From positions 1-64,000 of the IMG/VR virus record IMGVR_UViG_3300015371_000008: 64,000 nt of DNA, one strand, 5' to 3'. The notes under the pieces are model-generated. The model was not told where the DNA came from. It saw only the letters and a list, made by a program, of their open reading frames with translations, and did no database searches. Positions 14,336 through 20,310 of this stretch are shown piece by piece (the first letter of the stretch is position 1; each line of letters begins with the position of its first letter). The translations under genes and the position numbers were made by a program. Source of the DNA: a virus.

Positions 14336-14764
14336 CTACCAGGAGTCCCACACGCCGAAGTGGCGGTGGCGCGGGTCCGGGTATTCGACGTCCCAGGCGG
14401 CCTGTACGGCATCCTGGGCGCCTCGCAGCATCTTGCCGGCCTCCCGGCCAACGGCCCGATCGGCAGCGCGCAGGGCGCGTTCCTGACGGTTGGAGATGCC
14501 GCCGATCACGTGCCCCAGGTTGAAGGTACGCGGGTAGGTGCCCGCCTCCAGGCGGCGGGTCACCCGGTCCGGGCGCGGACGGTGCCCGGCGCGCTCAGCC
14601 TGGGCCAGCGCGGCGGCGCTGTAGCGCAGCGCGGACCGGATCTCGTTGGCGGTGCTCGGGTAGGTGGCACGCCACCAGGCGAAGATGTAGAGGCGACCGT
14701 CGGCGTCGTAACGCCGGGTGCCAGTGCGGTGGTTGTAGGGGACGTGGTGAACAGTACGGGACAT
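14336..14764 (-). CDS. hypothetical protein, 142 aa
   Basis: Start ATG follows GGAGTCCGA. The protein begins MSRTVHHVPYNHRTGTRRYD, is rich in Arg/Ala helices (EIRSALRYSAAALAQAERAGH) and ends HFGVWDSW. Basic, probably soluble. No family recognised. Confidence 0.72.
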   Translation of the reverse strand: MSRTVHHVPYNHRTGTRRYDADGRLYIFAWWRATYPSTANEIRSALRYSAAALAQAERAGHRPRPDRVTRRLEAGTYPRTFNLGHVIGGISNRQERALRAADRAVGREAGKMLRGAQDAVQAAWDVEYPDPRHRHFGVWDSW

Positions 14765-14849
14765 TCGGACTCCGACGTGCGGGCCCGCCCCGGATGGGCA
14801 AGCCGTCTACGTCTCACCCGCCGTGAACATCACATTCGCCTCCTTCGCG

Positions 14850-14922
14850 TAGGGGTGGCCGGATTTGAACCGGCATCATCCGCATTTTGAATGCGGCGCC
14901 TCTGCCGTTGGACTACACCCCC
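14850..14922 (-). tRNA. tRNA with CAA (Leu) anticodon, short variable loop
   Basis: Acceptor GGGGGTG/CACCCCT, stem CCGCA/TGCGG, loop TTCAAAA, variable loop ATGAT as in the AAG gene. Class I shape with a Leu anticodon is unusual in bacteria. Confidence 0.78.
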
Positions 14923-14923
14923 G

Positions 14924-14995
14924 TGCGCCGTCAGGGACTCGAACCCTGCTCTCTCGATTAAGAGTCGAGTGCATAACCATCCATGCTCACGGCGC
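14924..14995 (-). tRNA. tRNA-Lys(CTT)
   Basis: Perfect acceptor GCGCCGT/ACGGCGC, stem CTCGA/TCGAG, loop CTCTTAA. Confidence 0.92.
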
Positions 14996-15078
14996 TTTCC
15001 GTCCGGCCGGTTAGCGTCGGCCTGCCGGACGATCCCTGACCCGCCCGGGGGACGCCAATCCCGCCGGTGCAGTATCAG

Positions 15079-15098
15079 GGCACCCCACCCAAGTGGGG
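15079..15098. repeat. 8-bp spacer hairpin
   Basis: CACCCCAC/GTGGGGTG with a 4-nt loop just downstream of tRNA-Gly(TCC) on the minus strand. It lacks a T-run. Confidence 0.5.
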
Positions 15099-15103
15099 TG
15101 TAG

Positions 15104-15174
15104 AGCCGTACCGGAGAGTCGAACTCCGCTCCCCGCGTTGGAAGCGCGGGACATCGCCACAATGCTTGTACGGC
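15104..15174 (-). tRNA. tRNA-Gly(TCC)
   Basis: Perfect acceptor GCCGTAC/GTACGGC, stem CCGCG/CGCGG, loop CTTCCAA. Confidence 0.9.
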
Positions 15175-15177
15175 ATG

Positions 15178-15243
15178 GGGACCAGGCGGGGAATCGAACC
15201 CCGCTTTCCTAGGATTTCCGTGCCCTTTCCGGGGGCCTGGTCC
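15178..15243 (-). tRNA. tRNA-like element with unpaired anticodon arm
   Basis: Acceptor GGACCAG/CTGGTCC, D-arm GCCC/GGGC and T-arm GCGGGG/CCCCGC pair well. The 17-nt region where the anticodon arm should be contains CCTAGG and cannot pair as a stem. It overlaps the end of a possible 41-codon frame (MNRIGKGETPTD). Confidence 0.45.
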
Positions 15244-15409
15244 ACGGCGGGAAACGGCCCGGGTGCCCACGAGTGATCAGCTCGCAAACACTGACGGTAT
15301 CCGTAGGGGTTTCCCCCTTTCCGATCCGGTTCATCCCGCGTGCTCGACGACGCTCCGGATCCCCCTTCGCTGGCAACCCAGCTACTAAGTTCACCTGCAC
15401 CGTCGTGCG

Positions 15410-15481
15410 TGGCTCCCCAGAGAGTCGAACTCTGTCCTCTGGATCTTCAGTCCGGCGCTCATCCCCATGAGCTTGAGAGCC
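15410..15481 (-). tRNA. tRNA-Phe(GAA)
   Basis: Acceptor GGCTCTC/GGGAGCC, loop CTGAAGA, discriminator A; one mismatch in the anticodon stem. Confidence 0.87.
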
Positions 15482-15506
15482 TTTCGATCTCACCCGGCCG
15501 CAGAAG

Positions 15507-15650
15507 CTAGTGGTCGGGTGTCTTGTTCTCGTCGTCTATGACGCGTGTGGCCGCTGCCGCTGTGGCATCCTTCTTGGCCGCTATCCGCTTATTGATCTCT
15601 CTTATGTCTGCCTCGATCTCACGCAGTTCGCGTGCCTTTCGTCCGAACAT
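15507..15650 (-). CDS. small helical protein, 47 aa
   Basis: ATG follows AGGAGGCGAC. The peptide MFGRKARELREIEADIREIN continues KRIAAKKDATAAAATRVID and is one continuous charged helix, probably a coiled coil. It is not long enough to name. Confidence 0.75.
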   Translation of the reverse strand: MFGRKARELREIEADIREINKRIAAKKDATAAAATRVIDDENKTPDH

Positions 15651-15695
15651 GTCGCCTCCTGGCTAGGGGGGTGTCAACCTGGCGGGGAATTTTCG

Positions 15696-15914
15696 TTACG
15701 GTGCCTGGTCGAAGTATCGGCGGCCACGTTCGAACGCCGTCGTCCGATGTACGCCGTGCACGCCCTCCGTTGCCGCCAGGACGCGTCCCAGCGCCGTCTT
15801 GTAGGCGCTACGGGCGGTCGCCGCTCCAGGGAGTGGCCCGTCCGCGTTGTTGACTCTGGCGTCTTCACGGGCGATGTCAGCCAGCAGGTCTTCAACAAGC
15901 TTCTGTATGTCCAT
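15696..15914 (-). CDS. hypothetical protein, 72 aa
   Basis: Begins MDIQKLVEDLLADIARED after CAGGAGAACC. A helical N-terminus precedes a loop and AYKTALGRVLAATEGVHGV. The leader has the CGGG-AGAGCGA-CCCG hairpin at 15926-15940. Function unknown. Confidence 0.75.
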   Translation of the reverse strand: MDIQKLVEDLLADIAREDARVNNADGPLPGAATARSAYKTALGRVLAATEGVHGVHRTTAFERGRRYFDQAP

Positions 15915-15925
15915 GGTTCTCCTGT

Positions 15926-15940
15926 CGGGTCGCTCTCCCG
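15926..15940 (-). promoter_or_regulatory. 5' UTR hairpin, GAGCGA loop
   Basis: Stem CGGG/CCCG, loop AGAGCGA, before the 15696-15914 gene. Confidence 0.65.
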
Positions 15941-15981
15941 TTGGGTGGTGGGCTGCTGTACAGCGCCGCCCACCAGGCGCT

Positions 15982-16003
15982 CCCCCGCACGGCCGTGCGG
16001 GGG
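15982..16003. repeat. 22-bp perfect palindrome
   Basis: CCCCCGCACGG and CCGTGCGGGGG form an uninterrupted palindrome between tRNA-Arg(ACG) and a protein gene. No T-run. Confidence 0.65.
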
Positions 16004-16044
16004 CCGGTCACCCATACTCGATGACTTTCAGGTGATTCCGGACG

Positions 16045-16116
16045 TACCCGCGACAGGATTCGAACCTGCATCCTCGACGTTCGTAGCGTCGCGCTCATCC
16101 ATTGAGCTACACGGGC
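16045..16116 (-). tRNA. tRNA-Arg(ACG)
   Basis: Acceptor GCCCGTG/CGCGGGT, stem GACG/CGTC, loop CTACGAA. A34 would be deaminated to inosine by the host TadA enzyme. Confidence 0.9.
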
Positions 16117-16120
16117 ATGA

Positions 16121-16184
16121 TGCACGACAGGGCCAGGGACTTCCGTCGCAATGCGTGTTACCGCTCTTCCAGCCCTGCCGTGCA
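16121..16184. repeat. 13-bp inverted repeat (one mismatch) between tRNA and gene
   Basis: TGCACGACAGGGC and GCCCTGCCGTGCA are complementary except for one A.C. They bracket 38 nt of spacer. Confidence 0.55.
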
Positions 16185-16235
16185 CGATCTCCTGGCCGAC
16201 CACGCGGGCGTCTCACCCCGCGACCGGACCCCCAC

Positions 16236-16463
16236 CTAACCGGCCAGGTCGTTCTCACCGCCCAGTGCGGCGCATTCCGTGCACGGGCGCGTCCTCAGCG
16301 GACCAGGCCGCCAGAACAGGATCAGCGCCCCGAACGGCGGAATGATCGCCGCTATGGACGGGTTGCAGAACTCGTCCTCACCCTTGAAAATCGTTGGCTT
16401 CCACCAGCAGGTGAGCGTGGTGGGCGACCACCACATCAGGCGGCCGATGTTGAACTGCTTCAC
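16236..16463 (-). CDS. hypothetical protein with CxxC, 75 aa
   Basis: GTG start (VKQFNIGRLMWWSPTTLTC) after AAAGGCGA. It has a hydrophobic centre (SIAAIIPPFGALILFWRPG) that could be a membrane segment and a C-terminal CTECAALGG. Possibly a membrane-anchored redox or metal protein. Unassigned. Confidence 0.65.
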   Translation of the reverse strand: MKQFNIGRLMWWSPTTLTCWWKPTIFKGEDEFCNPSIAAIIPPFGALILFWRPGPLRTRPCTECAALGGENDLAG

Positions 16464-16490
16464 ACTCGCCTTTCGGATCAGCCGGGAAGG

Positions 16491-16664
16491 TCACTTCTTG
16501 TTGTTGATCTTTGCGCTACGGGCGACCGTCCTGGCCCGCTCGTAATGCGCATCCGACTCCGCCTTGTCGCCGTCCAGCTCCGCGATGAAACCCTTCGCGG
16601 CATGCTTGGCGACCTGGTCAAGCTGCTTGTCGGTCAACTTCCCATACTCCGCATTGCCCGCCAT
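16491..16664 (-). CDS. small helical protein, 57 aa
   Basis: Start MAGNAEYGKLTDKQLDQV is preceded by AGGAGGCGCCC. It is a charged helix ending SAKINNKK. Similar small Lys-rich helical proteins appear at 36664-36834 and 37794-37961. Leader contains the CCCGG-TTGAGCGAC-TCGGG hairpin. Confidence 0.75.
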   Translation of the reverse strand: MAGNAEYGKLTDKQLDQVAKHAAKGFIAELDGDKAESDAHYERARTVARSAKINNKK

Positions 16665-16683
16665 GGGCGCCTCCTGTGAGACT

Positions 16684-16702
16684 CCCGAGTCGCTCAACCG
16701 GG
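16684..16702 (-). promoter_or_regulatory. 5' UTR hairpin, GAGCGAC loop
   Basis: Stem CCCGG/TCGGG (one G-U pair) with loop TTGAGCGAC before the 16491-16664 gene. Confidence 0.72.
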
Positions 16703-16832
16703 AGAAGGTGCGGGTGCCGCTTCACTACGGCCTAGGCCACGACCGACCGGCTTTCTCCGCAACGCGTACGCTTCGCCGACCAGCCTCCCAAGGGCCAGAG
16801 CCCGGGGTAAGGGTTCCCGGGCGCTCCCGCCG

Positions 16833-16987
16833 TCCCTGGTGCTGGATTCGAACCAGCAACTTCCGCCCCCGTATTCGGGATTACCCGGCCAGGTCCCCGC
16901 CCTGCCCGACTAGTACGGGCTGAACGGTTTACCCCTGACAAACGGGCCCCGGCGGGACGATGCCTCTACCAATTGGGCTACCCAGGG
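16833..16987 (-). tRNA. interrupted tRNA, about 80-nt insertion
   Basis: A 5' half (CCCTGGG, D-arm GCC/GGC with AATTGGTAGA) and a 3' half (T-arm GCTGG-TTCGAAT-CCAGC, acceptor ACCAGGG) pair with each other though 155 nt apart end to end. CGTCC and GGGCG form the anticodon stem and enclose about 86 nt, against 7 normally. The insert has its own GCCCG/CGGGC hairpin. Anticodon not determinable. Whether it is spliced is unknown. Confidence 0.5.
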
Positions 16988-17020
16988 CTGGAGTGAGGCG
17001 TGATGTGCCTCACTCTCGCG

Positions 17021-17096
17021 TACCCGCAGCAGGATTCGAACCTGCACCATGCCCCACTCCGGAGGTGGGTGCCCTGTCCAGTTGGGCGATACGGGC
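17021..17096 (-). tRNA. tRNA-Arg(CCG), copy 1
   Basis: Acceptor GCCCGTA/TGCGGGT, stem CCCAC/GTGGG, loop CTCCGGA. Confidence 0.9.
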
Positions 17097-17100
17097 GTGC

Positions 17101-17148
17101 GTCAGATCGTGGACGCCTGTCGAGGGTCGAACCGGCTCACGATCTGAC
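17101..17148. repeat. 11-bp inverted repeat, paralog 1
   Basis: GTCAGATCGTG/CACGATCTGAC encloses a TTCGACC-containing loop. A paralogous stem at 17645-17748 differs by compensated changes. Confidence 0.65.
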
Positions 17149-17156
17149 TTGCGACG

Positions 17157-17357
17157 TCACGTGTCGTCGCCGTCCGAAGCGTACGGGTTCACCTGGTAGA
17201 GCTGCTCCCGAAGCTTGTCGTAGTCGAGAACGAGGGCCTCAGTTCGACCGTCACTGGGGATTCGCATGAGGACGGCATGCCCGTCCTCATCCCACCCCAA
17301 CTCGTAGGGGTTGCCGACTTTGTCATGACACGTTTTCCACGATCCACTGAACTTCAT
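17157..17357 (-). CDS. hypothetical protein, 66 aa
   Basis: ATG after AAAGGAGGGACAGC. MKFSGSWKTCHDKVGNPYELG, then a beta-like core (WDEDGHAVLMRIP) and a helix (YDKLREQLYQV). It sits inside one unit of a duplicated tRNA segment but has no counterpart in the other. Unknown function. Confidence 0.78.
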   Translation of the reverse strand: MKFSGSWKTCHDKVGNPYELGWDEDGHAVLMRIPSDGRTEALVLDYDKLREQLYQVNPYASDGDDT

Positions 17358-17381
17358 GCTGTCCCTCCTTTCTCTGTGACG

Positions 17382-17457
17382 TACCGCTGGCCGGAATTGA
17401 ACCGGCGACCTTCAGATTGAGAATCTGACGACCCGAACCAGCAGAGTCTTCAGCGGC
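17382..17457 (-). tRNA. tRNA-Glu(CTC), copy 2
   Basis: Acceptor GCCGCTG/CAGCGGT, stem TCAGA/TCTGA, loop TTCTCAA. Paralog of the Glu(TTC) gene at 17773. Confidence 0.82.
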
Positions 17458-17459
17458 CT

Positions 17460-17554
17460 TGTGACATCCGGACTCGAACGAGCCGGTACGTATGCCCACC
17501 GTACGAATTACCGCGCGGACCTTCGTACAGTGCGGTACCGCTGGGGAGTGCCAC
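17460..17554 (-). tRNA. tRNA-like element, 95 nt
   Basis: Acceptor GTGGCAC/ATGTCAC (6 of 7) and a TTCGAGT loop are present. The centre folds as GTACGAA/TTCGTAC and GTACG/CGTAC hairpins instead of ordinary D and anticodon arms. Confidence 0.35.
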
Positions 17555-17567
17555 GCCCCCCGGGCCG

Positions 17568-17640
17568 TGCTCGCAGCAGGATTCGAACCTGCGGTCTCCT
17601 CCTCCGGAGGGAGGCGCCTTGTCCTCTGGGCCATACGAGC
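17568..17640 (-). tRNA. tRNA-Arg(CCG), copy 2
   Basis: Acceptor GCTCGTA/TGCGAGC, stem CCTCC/GGAGG, loop CTCCGGA. Confidence 0.9.
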
Positions 17641-17644
17641 GTGC

Positions 17645-17748
17645 GTTAGATCATGGGCGCCTGCCGGGGAGTCGAACCCCTCTACGACTTGGATGCGCAT
17701 CCGCTGCCGCTTCGCCGGACCTGGAGTCGAACCGGATCATGATCTAAC
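17645..17748. repeat. 11-bp inverted repeat, paralog 2, with tRNA-like insert
   Basis: GTTAGATCATG/CATGATCTAAC: relative to 17101-17148 each arm changed at two positions and the partner changed with it. The loop is 82 nt here and contains two TTCGACT T-arm-like segments. Confidence 0.65.
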
Positions 17749-17772
17749 TTGCGACGTTGTACACCGTCGCCG

Positions 17773-17847
17773 TGCCGCTGACCGGAATCGAACCGGCGAC
17801 CTCCAGGGTGAAAGCCTGGCAACCCAACCAGCAGGGTCTTCAGCGGC
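17773..17847 (-). tRNA. tRNA-Glu(TTC), copy 2
   Basis: Perfect acceptor GCCGCTG/CAGCGGC, stem CCAGG/CCTGG, loop CTTTCAC. Confidence 0.85.
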
Positions 17848-17885
17848 ATTGCCCGATTGCGGCTCGGGGCGGCCGTCGGACAACG

Positions 17886-18035
17886 TCAACTCTTCCCCTT
17901 GGAAGCACGGGCCGCGAGGCGCCTTTCGTAGTTCTGTTTGGCCCTAGCGTTCGACTCCCTAAGGTCCTTCCTCATCTGAGCTACGCCCTCGATCAGCACG
18001 ACGACGGCGTCACCAACTGTCAACTTTCTGCGCAA
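17886..18035 (-). CDS. small basic protein, TTG start
   Basis: The extended ribosome site AGGAGGTGATC ends 4 nt before the TTG codon at 18035. The 49-residue product (RRKLTVGDAVVVLIEGVAQM) continues as a basic helix (RESNARAKQNYERRLAARASKGKS). Probably binds nucleic acid. Unnamed. Confidence 0.72.
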   Translation of the reverse strand: MRRKLTVGDAVVVLIEGVAQMRKDLRESNARAKQNYERRLAARASKGKS

Positions 18036-18202
18036 TATGATCACCTCCTCCTGGTCATATTCACGATCGGCCCTCGGTCCCACCCCTGCGCGGCGCGTGT
18101 ACACCACGCCGCACAGGCTCCCGAGGTCTCTCCGCCCCGTCCGCCGATCGCTAAGCCGCCTTCTGTCCGAGGGTGACGGCCCCCATACCCATGGGTGGAC
18201 AC

Positions 18203-18270
18203 TGTGCTGAGAGGGCCGCAGGTCCCCGCGTACGGCGTACCTGCGCTGCCAGGCCAAAGGACCCTCTCAC
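18203..18270. repeat. spacer inverted repeat
   Basis: TGAGAGGG/CCCTCTCA arms enclose a second stem GCAGGT/ACCTGC between tRNA-Asp and the 17886-18035 gene. Confidence 0.5.
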
Positions 18271-18272
18271 CG

Positions 18273-18343
18273 CGCCTGCGACGGGATTTGAACCCGCGCC
18301 CCCCACGCTGACAACGTGGTGCTCTGCCTTGAGCTACACAGGC
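18273..18343 (-). tRNA. tRNA-Asp(GTC)
   Basis: Acceptor GCCTGTG/CGCAGGC, discriminator G, stem CCACG/CGTGG, loop TTGTCAG. Confidence 0.92.
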
Positions 18344-18376
18344 TTGCCGTGCAGGCGGTCACCCGCACGGGGATGG

Positions 18377-18508
18377 TTACTCGTCGTGCCAGGAACCTGG
18401 CCCGCACGGGTTCTTCTTGCAGTCAGCGCACACGCCCGGATTGGCGATGTCGTTGACCATCATGTGAACGCCGCAACAGGTGCAGTCCGCAACGCCGGAT
18501 TCAGCCAT
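18377..18508 (-). CDS. zinc-ribbon-like protein, 43 aa
   Basis: ATG after AGGAGGACGAT. MAESGVADCTCCGVHMMVND with CTCC and later CADCKKNPC form two Cys pairs typical of a zinc ribbon. The leader has the AAAGGG-AGAGCGAC-CCCTTT hairpin. Confidence 0.78.
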   Translation of the reverse strand: MAESGVADCTCCGVHMMVNDIANPGVCADCKKNPCGPGSWHDE

Positions 18509-18522
18509 ATCGTCCTCCTGGT

Positions 18523-18542
18523 AAAGGGGTCGCTCTCCCTTT
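18523..18542 (-). promoter_or_regulatory. 5' UTR hairpin, GAGCGAC loop
   Basis: Six-pair stem AAAGGG/CCCTTT with loop AGAGCGAC ahead of the 18377-18508 gene. The A-T pairs contrast with the GC stems of other copies. Confidence 0.8.
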
Positions 18543-18775
18543 GCGATCACAGGCATTTTGCGGGGGAGTGGCCCTCCTGGCTGACGTCCGGACGTCTCCA
18601 GGTCAGTTCCCCCTCCGTGATGGGATTGCCTCGATTGAGGACGACCGGCCACCTCACCGGATCCCCGGCGGTTCCCGGCAGGCGACCGAAGCCGCCTACC
18701 GGACTGGAGACTCATCACGGGTGATCGGCGCGTTTTCCCGGGAACCACCCCGAAGATTGGCGCCGAACCACTGCG

Positions 18776-18847
18776 TAGCGACAGCAGGGTTCGAACCTGC
18801 GACCTTCTCGTTATGAGCGAGGCGCTCTACCACTGAGCTATGCCGCC
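18776..18847 (-). tRNA. tRNA-Met(CAT), elongator type
   Basis: Paired acceptor GGCGGCA/TGTCGCT, stem CTCG/CGAG, loop CTCATAA. An Ile2 tRNA (lysidine at C34) cannot be excluded from sequence. Confidence 0.85.
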
Positions 18848-18866
18848 AGAAATCATCGACAGACGT

Positions 18867-19076
18867 CTACGCCAGGTCATAGCCGCCACGCGGGTCGATA
18901 TCGTCAATAGCGATTCCTTCGGCAAGACACAGGGCTCCGCGAGCATCTGCCATCGACGTTCGCAGATCAGCCAACGCCACCGAGTCACCGCGCTCCTTCG
19001 CCAAGCGCATGTCACCTGCCAGACTGAGCATCAGGTACTTGGGGTGAAGTTCCAACCCAAGGGGGATCTTGGTCAC
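18867..19076 (-). CDS. hypothetical protein, 69 aa
   Basis: The GTG at 19076 is 5 nt after GGAGG and is preferred over an ATG at 19091 that contains the ribosome site. Sequence MTKIPLGLELHPKYLMLSLA, then helices ending DDIDPRGGYDLA. No recognised family. Confidence 0.72.
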   Translation of the reverse strand: MTKIPLGLELHPKYLMLSLAGDMRLAKERGDSVALADLRTSMADARGALCLAEGIAIDDIDPRGGYDLA

Positions 19077-19222
19077 ATGAACCTCCAGCATTGGGGGTGG
19101 TAAAAACGGACCCCCCGGCGAACGGGTTACCCCCGCCCTACGCGGCCCTCAGGGGCTCTCAGGTCCGCGATTTCGCATGGATCGGGGGATCCGGTCGGGA
19201 CGTCCGCGAGAACGTCCCTGCG

Positions 19223-19294
19223 TGCGGATGACAGGATTCGAACCTGCGCACTCCTCGCCCCAAACGAGGTGGGCTACCACTGCCCTACATCCAC
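19223..19294 (-). tRNA. tRNA-Pro(TGG)
   Basis: Acceptor GTGGATG/CATCCGC, stem CCTCG/CGAGG, loop TTTGGGG. Confidence 0.9.
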
Positions 19295-19300
19295 AGTGAC

Positions 19301-19367
19301 GGGTACTTCGGGGGCTGTTTCCTCTTGCGTCGGAGCGACCAACCACGGAGCGCTCCCCGAAGTACCC
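19301..19367. repeat. 13-bp inverted repeat bracketing spacer
   Basis: GGGTACTTCGGGG and CCCCGAAGTACCC are perfect complements 41 nt apart, between tRNA-Pro and a tRNA-like element. Confidence 0.65.
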
Positions 19368-19371
19368 GAAG

Positions 19372-19441
19372 TGGACCGGCGGGATCCGAGCCCCCGCATC
19401 CGCCCCCCGTCGGAGGCGAGTCTTCCTTAGACTGACGGCCC
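19372..19441 (-). tRNA. degenerate tRNA-like (GAC?)
   Basis: Acceptor GGGCCGT/CCGGTCC pairs at six positions; D-stem GTCT/AGAC and stem CGCCT/GGGCG with loop CCGACGG suggest anticodon GAC with C33. The T-loop is abnormal (GGCTCGGAT). Confidence 0.4.
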
Positions 19442-19481
19442 TGATGATGTTCCGATCATCTGCGGTGTGTGCGCAACACAG

Positions 19482-19554
19482 TGGACCTGAGAGGACTCGA
19501 ACCTCCCGCCTACGCCCTGCCGAGGCGTCGCTCTACCTGATGAGCTACAGGCCC
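19482..19554 (-). tRNA. tRNA-Ala(GGC) with C33
   Basis: Acceptor GGGCCTG/CAGGTCC, perfect stem ACGCC/GGCGT, loop TCGGCAG with C at position 33. Confidence 0.8.
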
Positions 19555-19559
19555 ATATG

Positions 19560-19623
19560 GGACGGGCGCCGGGTACAGCCGGTTCTCCCGGTGTGGCGAT
19601 CGGCTTCTGCTTCTCGCCCGTCC
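19560..19623. repeat. 9-bp inverted repeat spacer
   Basis: GGACGGGCG/CGCCCGTCC brackets 46 nt which itself contains CCGGG/CCCGG. It lies between tRNA-Ala and a structured spacer. Confidence 0.5.
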
Positions 19624-19735
19624 AGAGGGGACTTACCCGACCCCTCGGCGGTGGGACATATCCGGTCCCTGCGGAGGCAGCCTTTCCAGTGTTTTTGAAA
19701 GGAGATTCCGGTCGGCTGCCACCCACCTGTCTTCT
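19624..19735 (-). ncRNA. possible structured RNA spacer
   Basis: Minus strand shows nested helices: GGTGGG and GGCAGCC pair with CCCACC and GGCTGCC across an A-rich loop (CTTTCAAAAACACTGGAAAG). A separate hairpin GAGGGG/CCCCTC follows. No reading frame is supported. Confidence 0.4.
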
Positions 19736-19739
19736 CCTT

Positions 19740-19807
19740 GTGGACCGGCCAGATTCGAACTGGCGACTATCCCCGCTAAGGGTTGCCACGCCAACGGCTG
19801 CGGTCCT
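19740..19807 (-). tRNA. tRNA-like, weak anticodon arm (AGC?)
   Basis: T-arm GCCAG-TTCGAAT-CTGGC and acceptor AGGACCG/CGGTCCA (6 of 7) are good. D-stem GCC/GGC. The putative loop TTAGCGG has a poorly paired stem. Confidence 0.4.
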
Positions 19808-19884
19808 GGGGATCATCCACGAGGTGCTAGACCGAACGTCGGTGACTAGTACGACGCTCACGCTTGCCTCCCGGCTTCACCCTT

Positions 19885-19957
19885 GCGCACCGACGGGATT
19901 CGAACCCGCACCCTTCCCCTGGCCTTACGGGGTGCTCTCGCCATGAGCTGCGGCGCG
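19885..19957 (-). tRNA. tRNA-like with non-standard anticodon loop
   Basis: Acceptor CGCGCCG/CGGTGCG, D-arm GCTC/GAGC and T-arm GCGGG/CCCGT are canonical. The anticodon stem CCCC/GGGG closes a nine-base loop GTAAGGCCA, so the anticodon (AAG or AGG) is ambiguous. Confidence 0.5.
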
Positions 19958-20096
19958 TCCGACGGTCAGGTGTGCAGGTGGCCTGCCTGCGTCTGCCGCC
20001 GGAAGTTGGTGGGGCCCGCAGGTGAGCGCCGTGGCGCAGGAACCCCTTCGCGTCTGACTGTGCGCCAGCGCGTCGGGCACCGTATTGGACCCCGCG

Positions 20097-20166
20097 TGGA
20101 CCTGGAGAGATTCGAACTCGTCTTCCCGCACCTTGCAAGGGTGGGGCGTCCCCTGGACTCAAGCCC
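20097..20166 (-). tRNA. tRNA-Ala(TGC), short D-arm
   Basis: Acceptor GGGCTTG/CAGGTCC (with G-U pairs), loop CTTGCAA on CACC/GGTG, T-loop TTCGAAT. The D-loop is only about three bases. Confidence 0.65.
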
Positions 20167-20170
20167 GTGG

Positions 20171-20310
20171 GGGTGGATGCCGGTCGCCGGGTGCACGAAT
20201 CGTGCGCCGACCGGTAGCGGGAATCACTGACCATCTGGGGTTAGCTACCCGCCGGGCCATGGCGCCGCGTCATCGCGGAACCTGTTGGCTTCCGGCATCC
20301 ACCCGATCCC
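20171..20310. repeat. 13-bp inverted repeat around tRNA-like region
   Basis: GGGTGGATGCCGG and CCGGCATCCACCC are perfect complements about 115 nt apart. Inside are further hairpins (GCGCACG/CGTGCAC) and a TAGCTAA loop, suggesting a highly diverged tRNA-like element. Confidence 0.5.

Noticed and set aside
15256-15340. Possible 41-codon protein MNRIGKGETPTDTVSVCELI
   Set aside because: Coding-like but without a ribosome site and overlapping a tRNA-like element. Mentioned only there.
16833-16987. Group I intron in the interrupted tRNA
   Set aside because: The insertion is about 80 nt, far shorter than any group I intron, and I see no conserved core.
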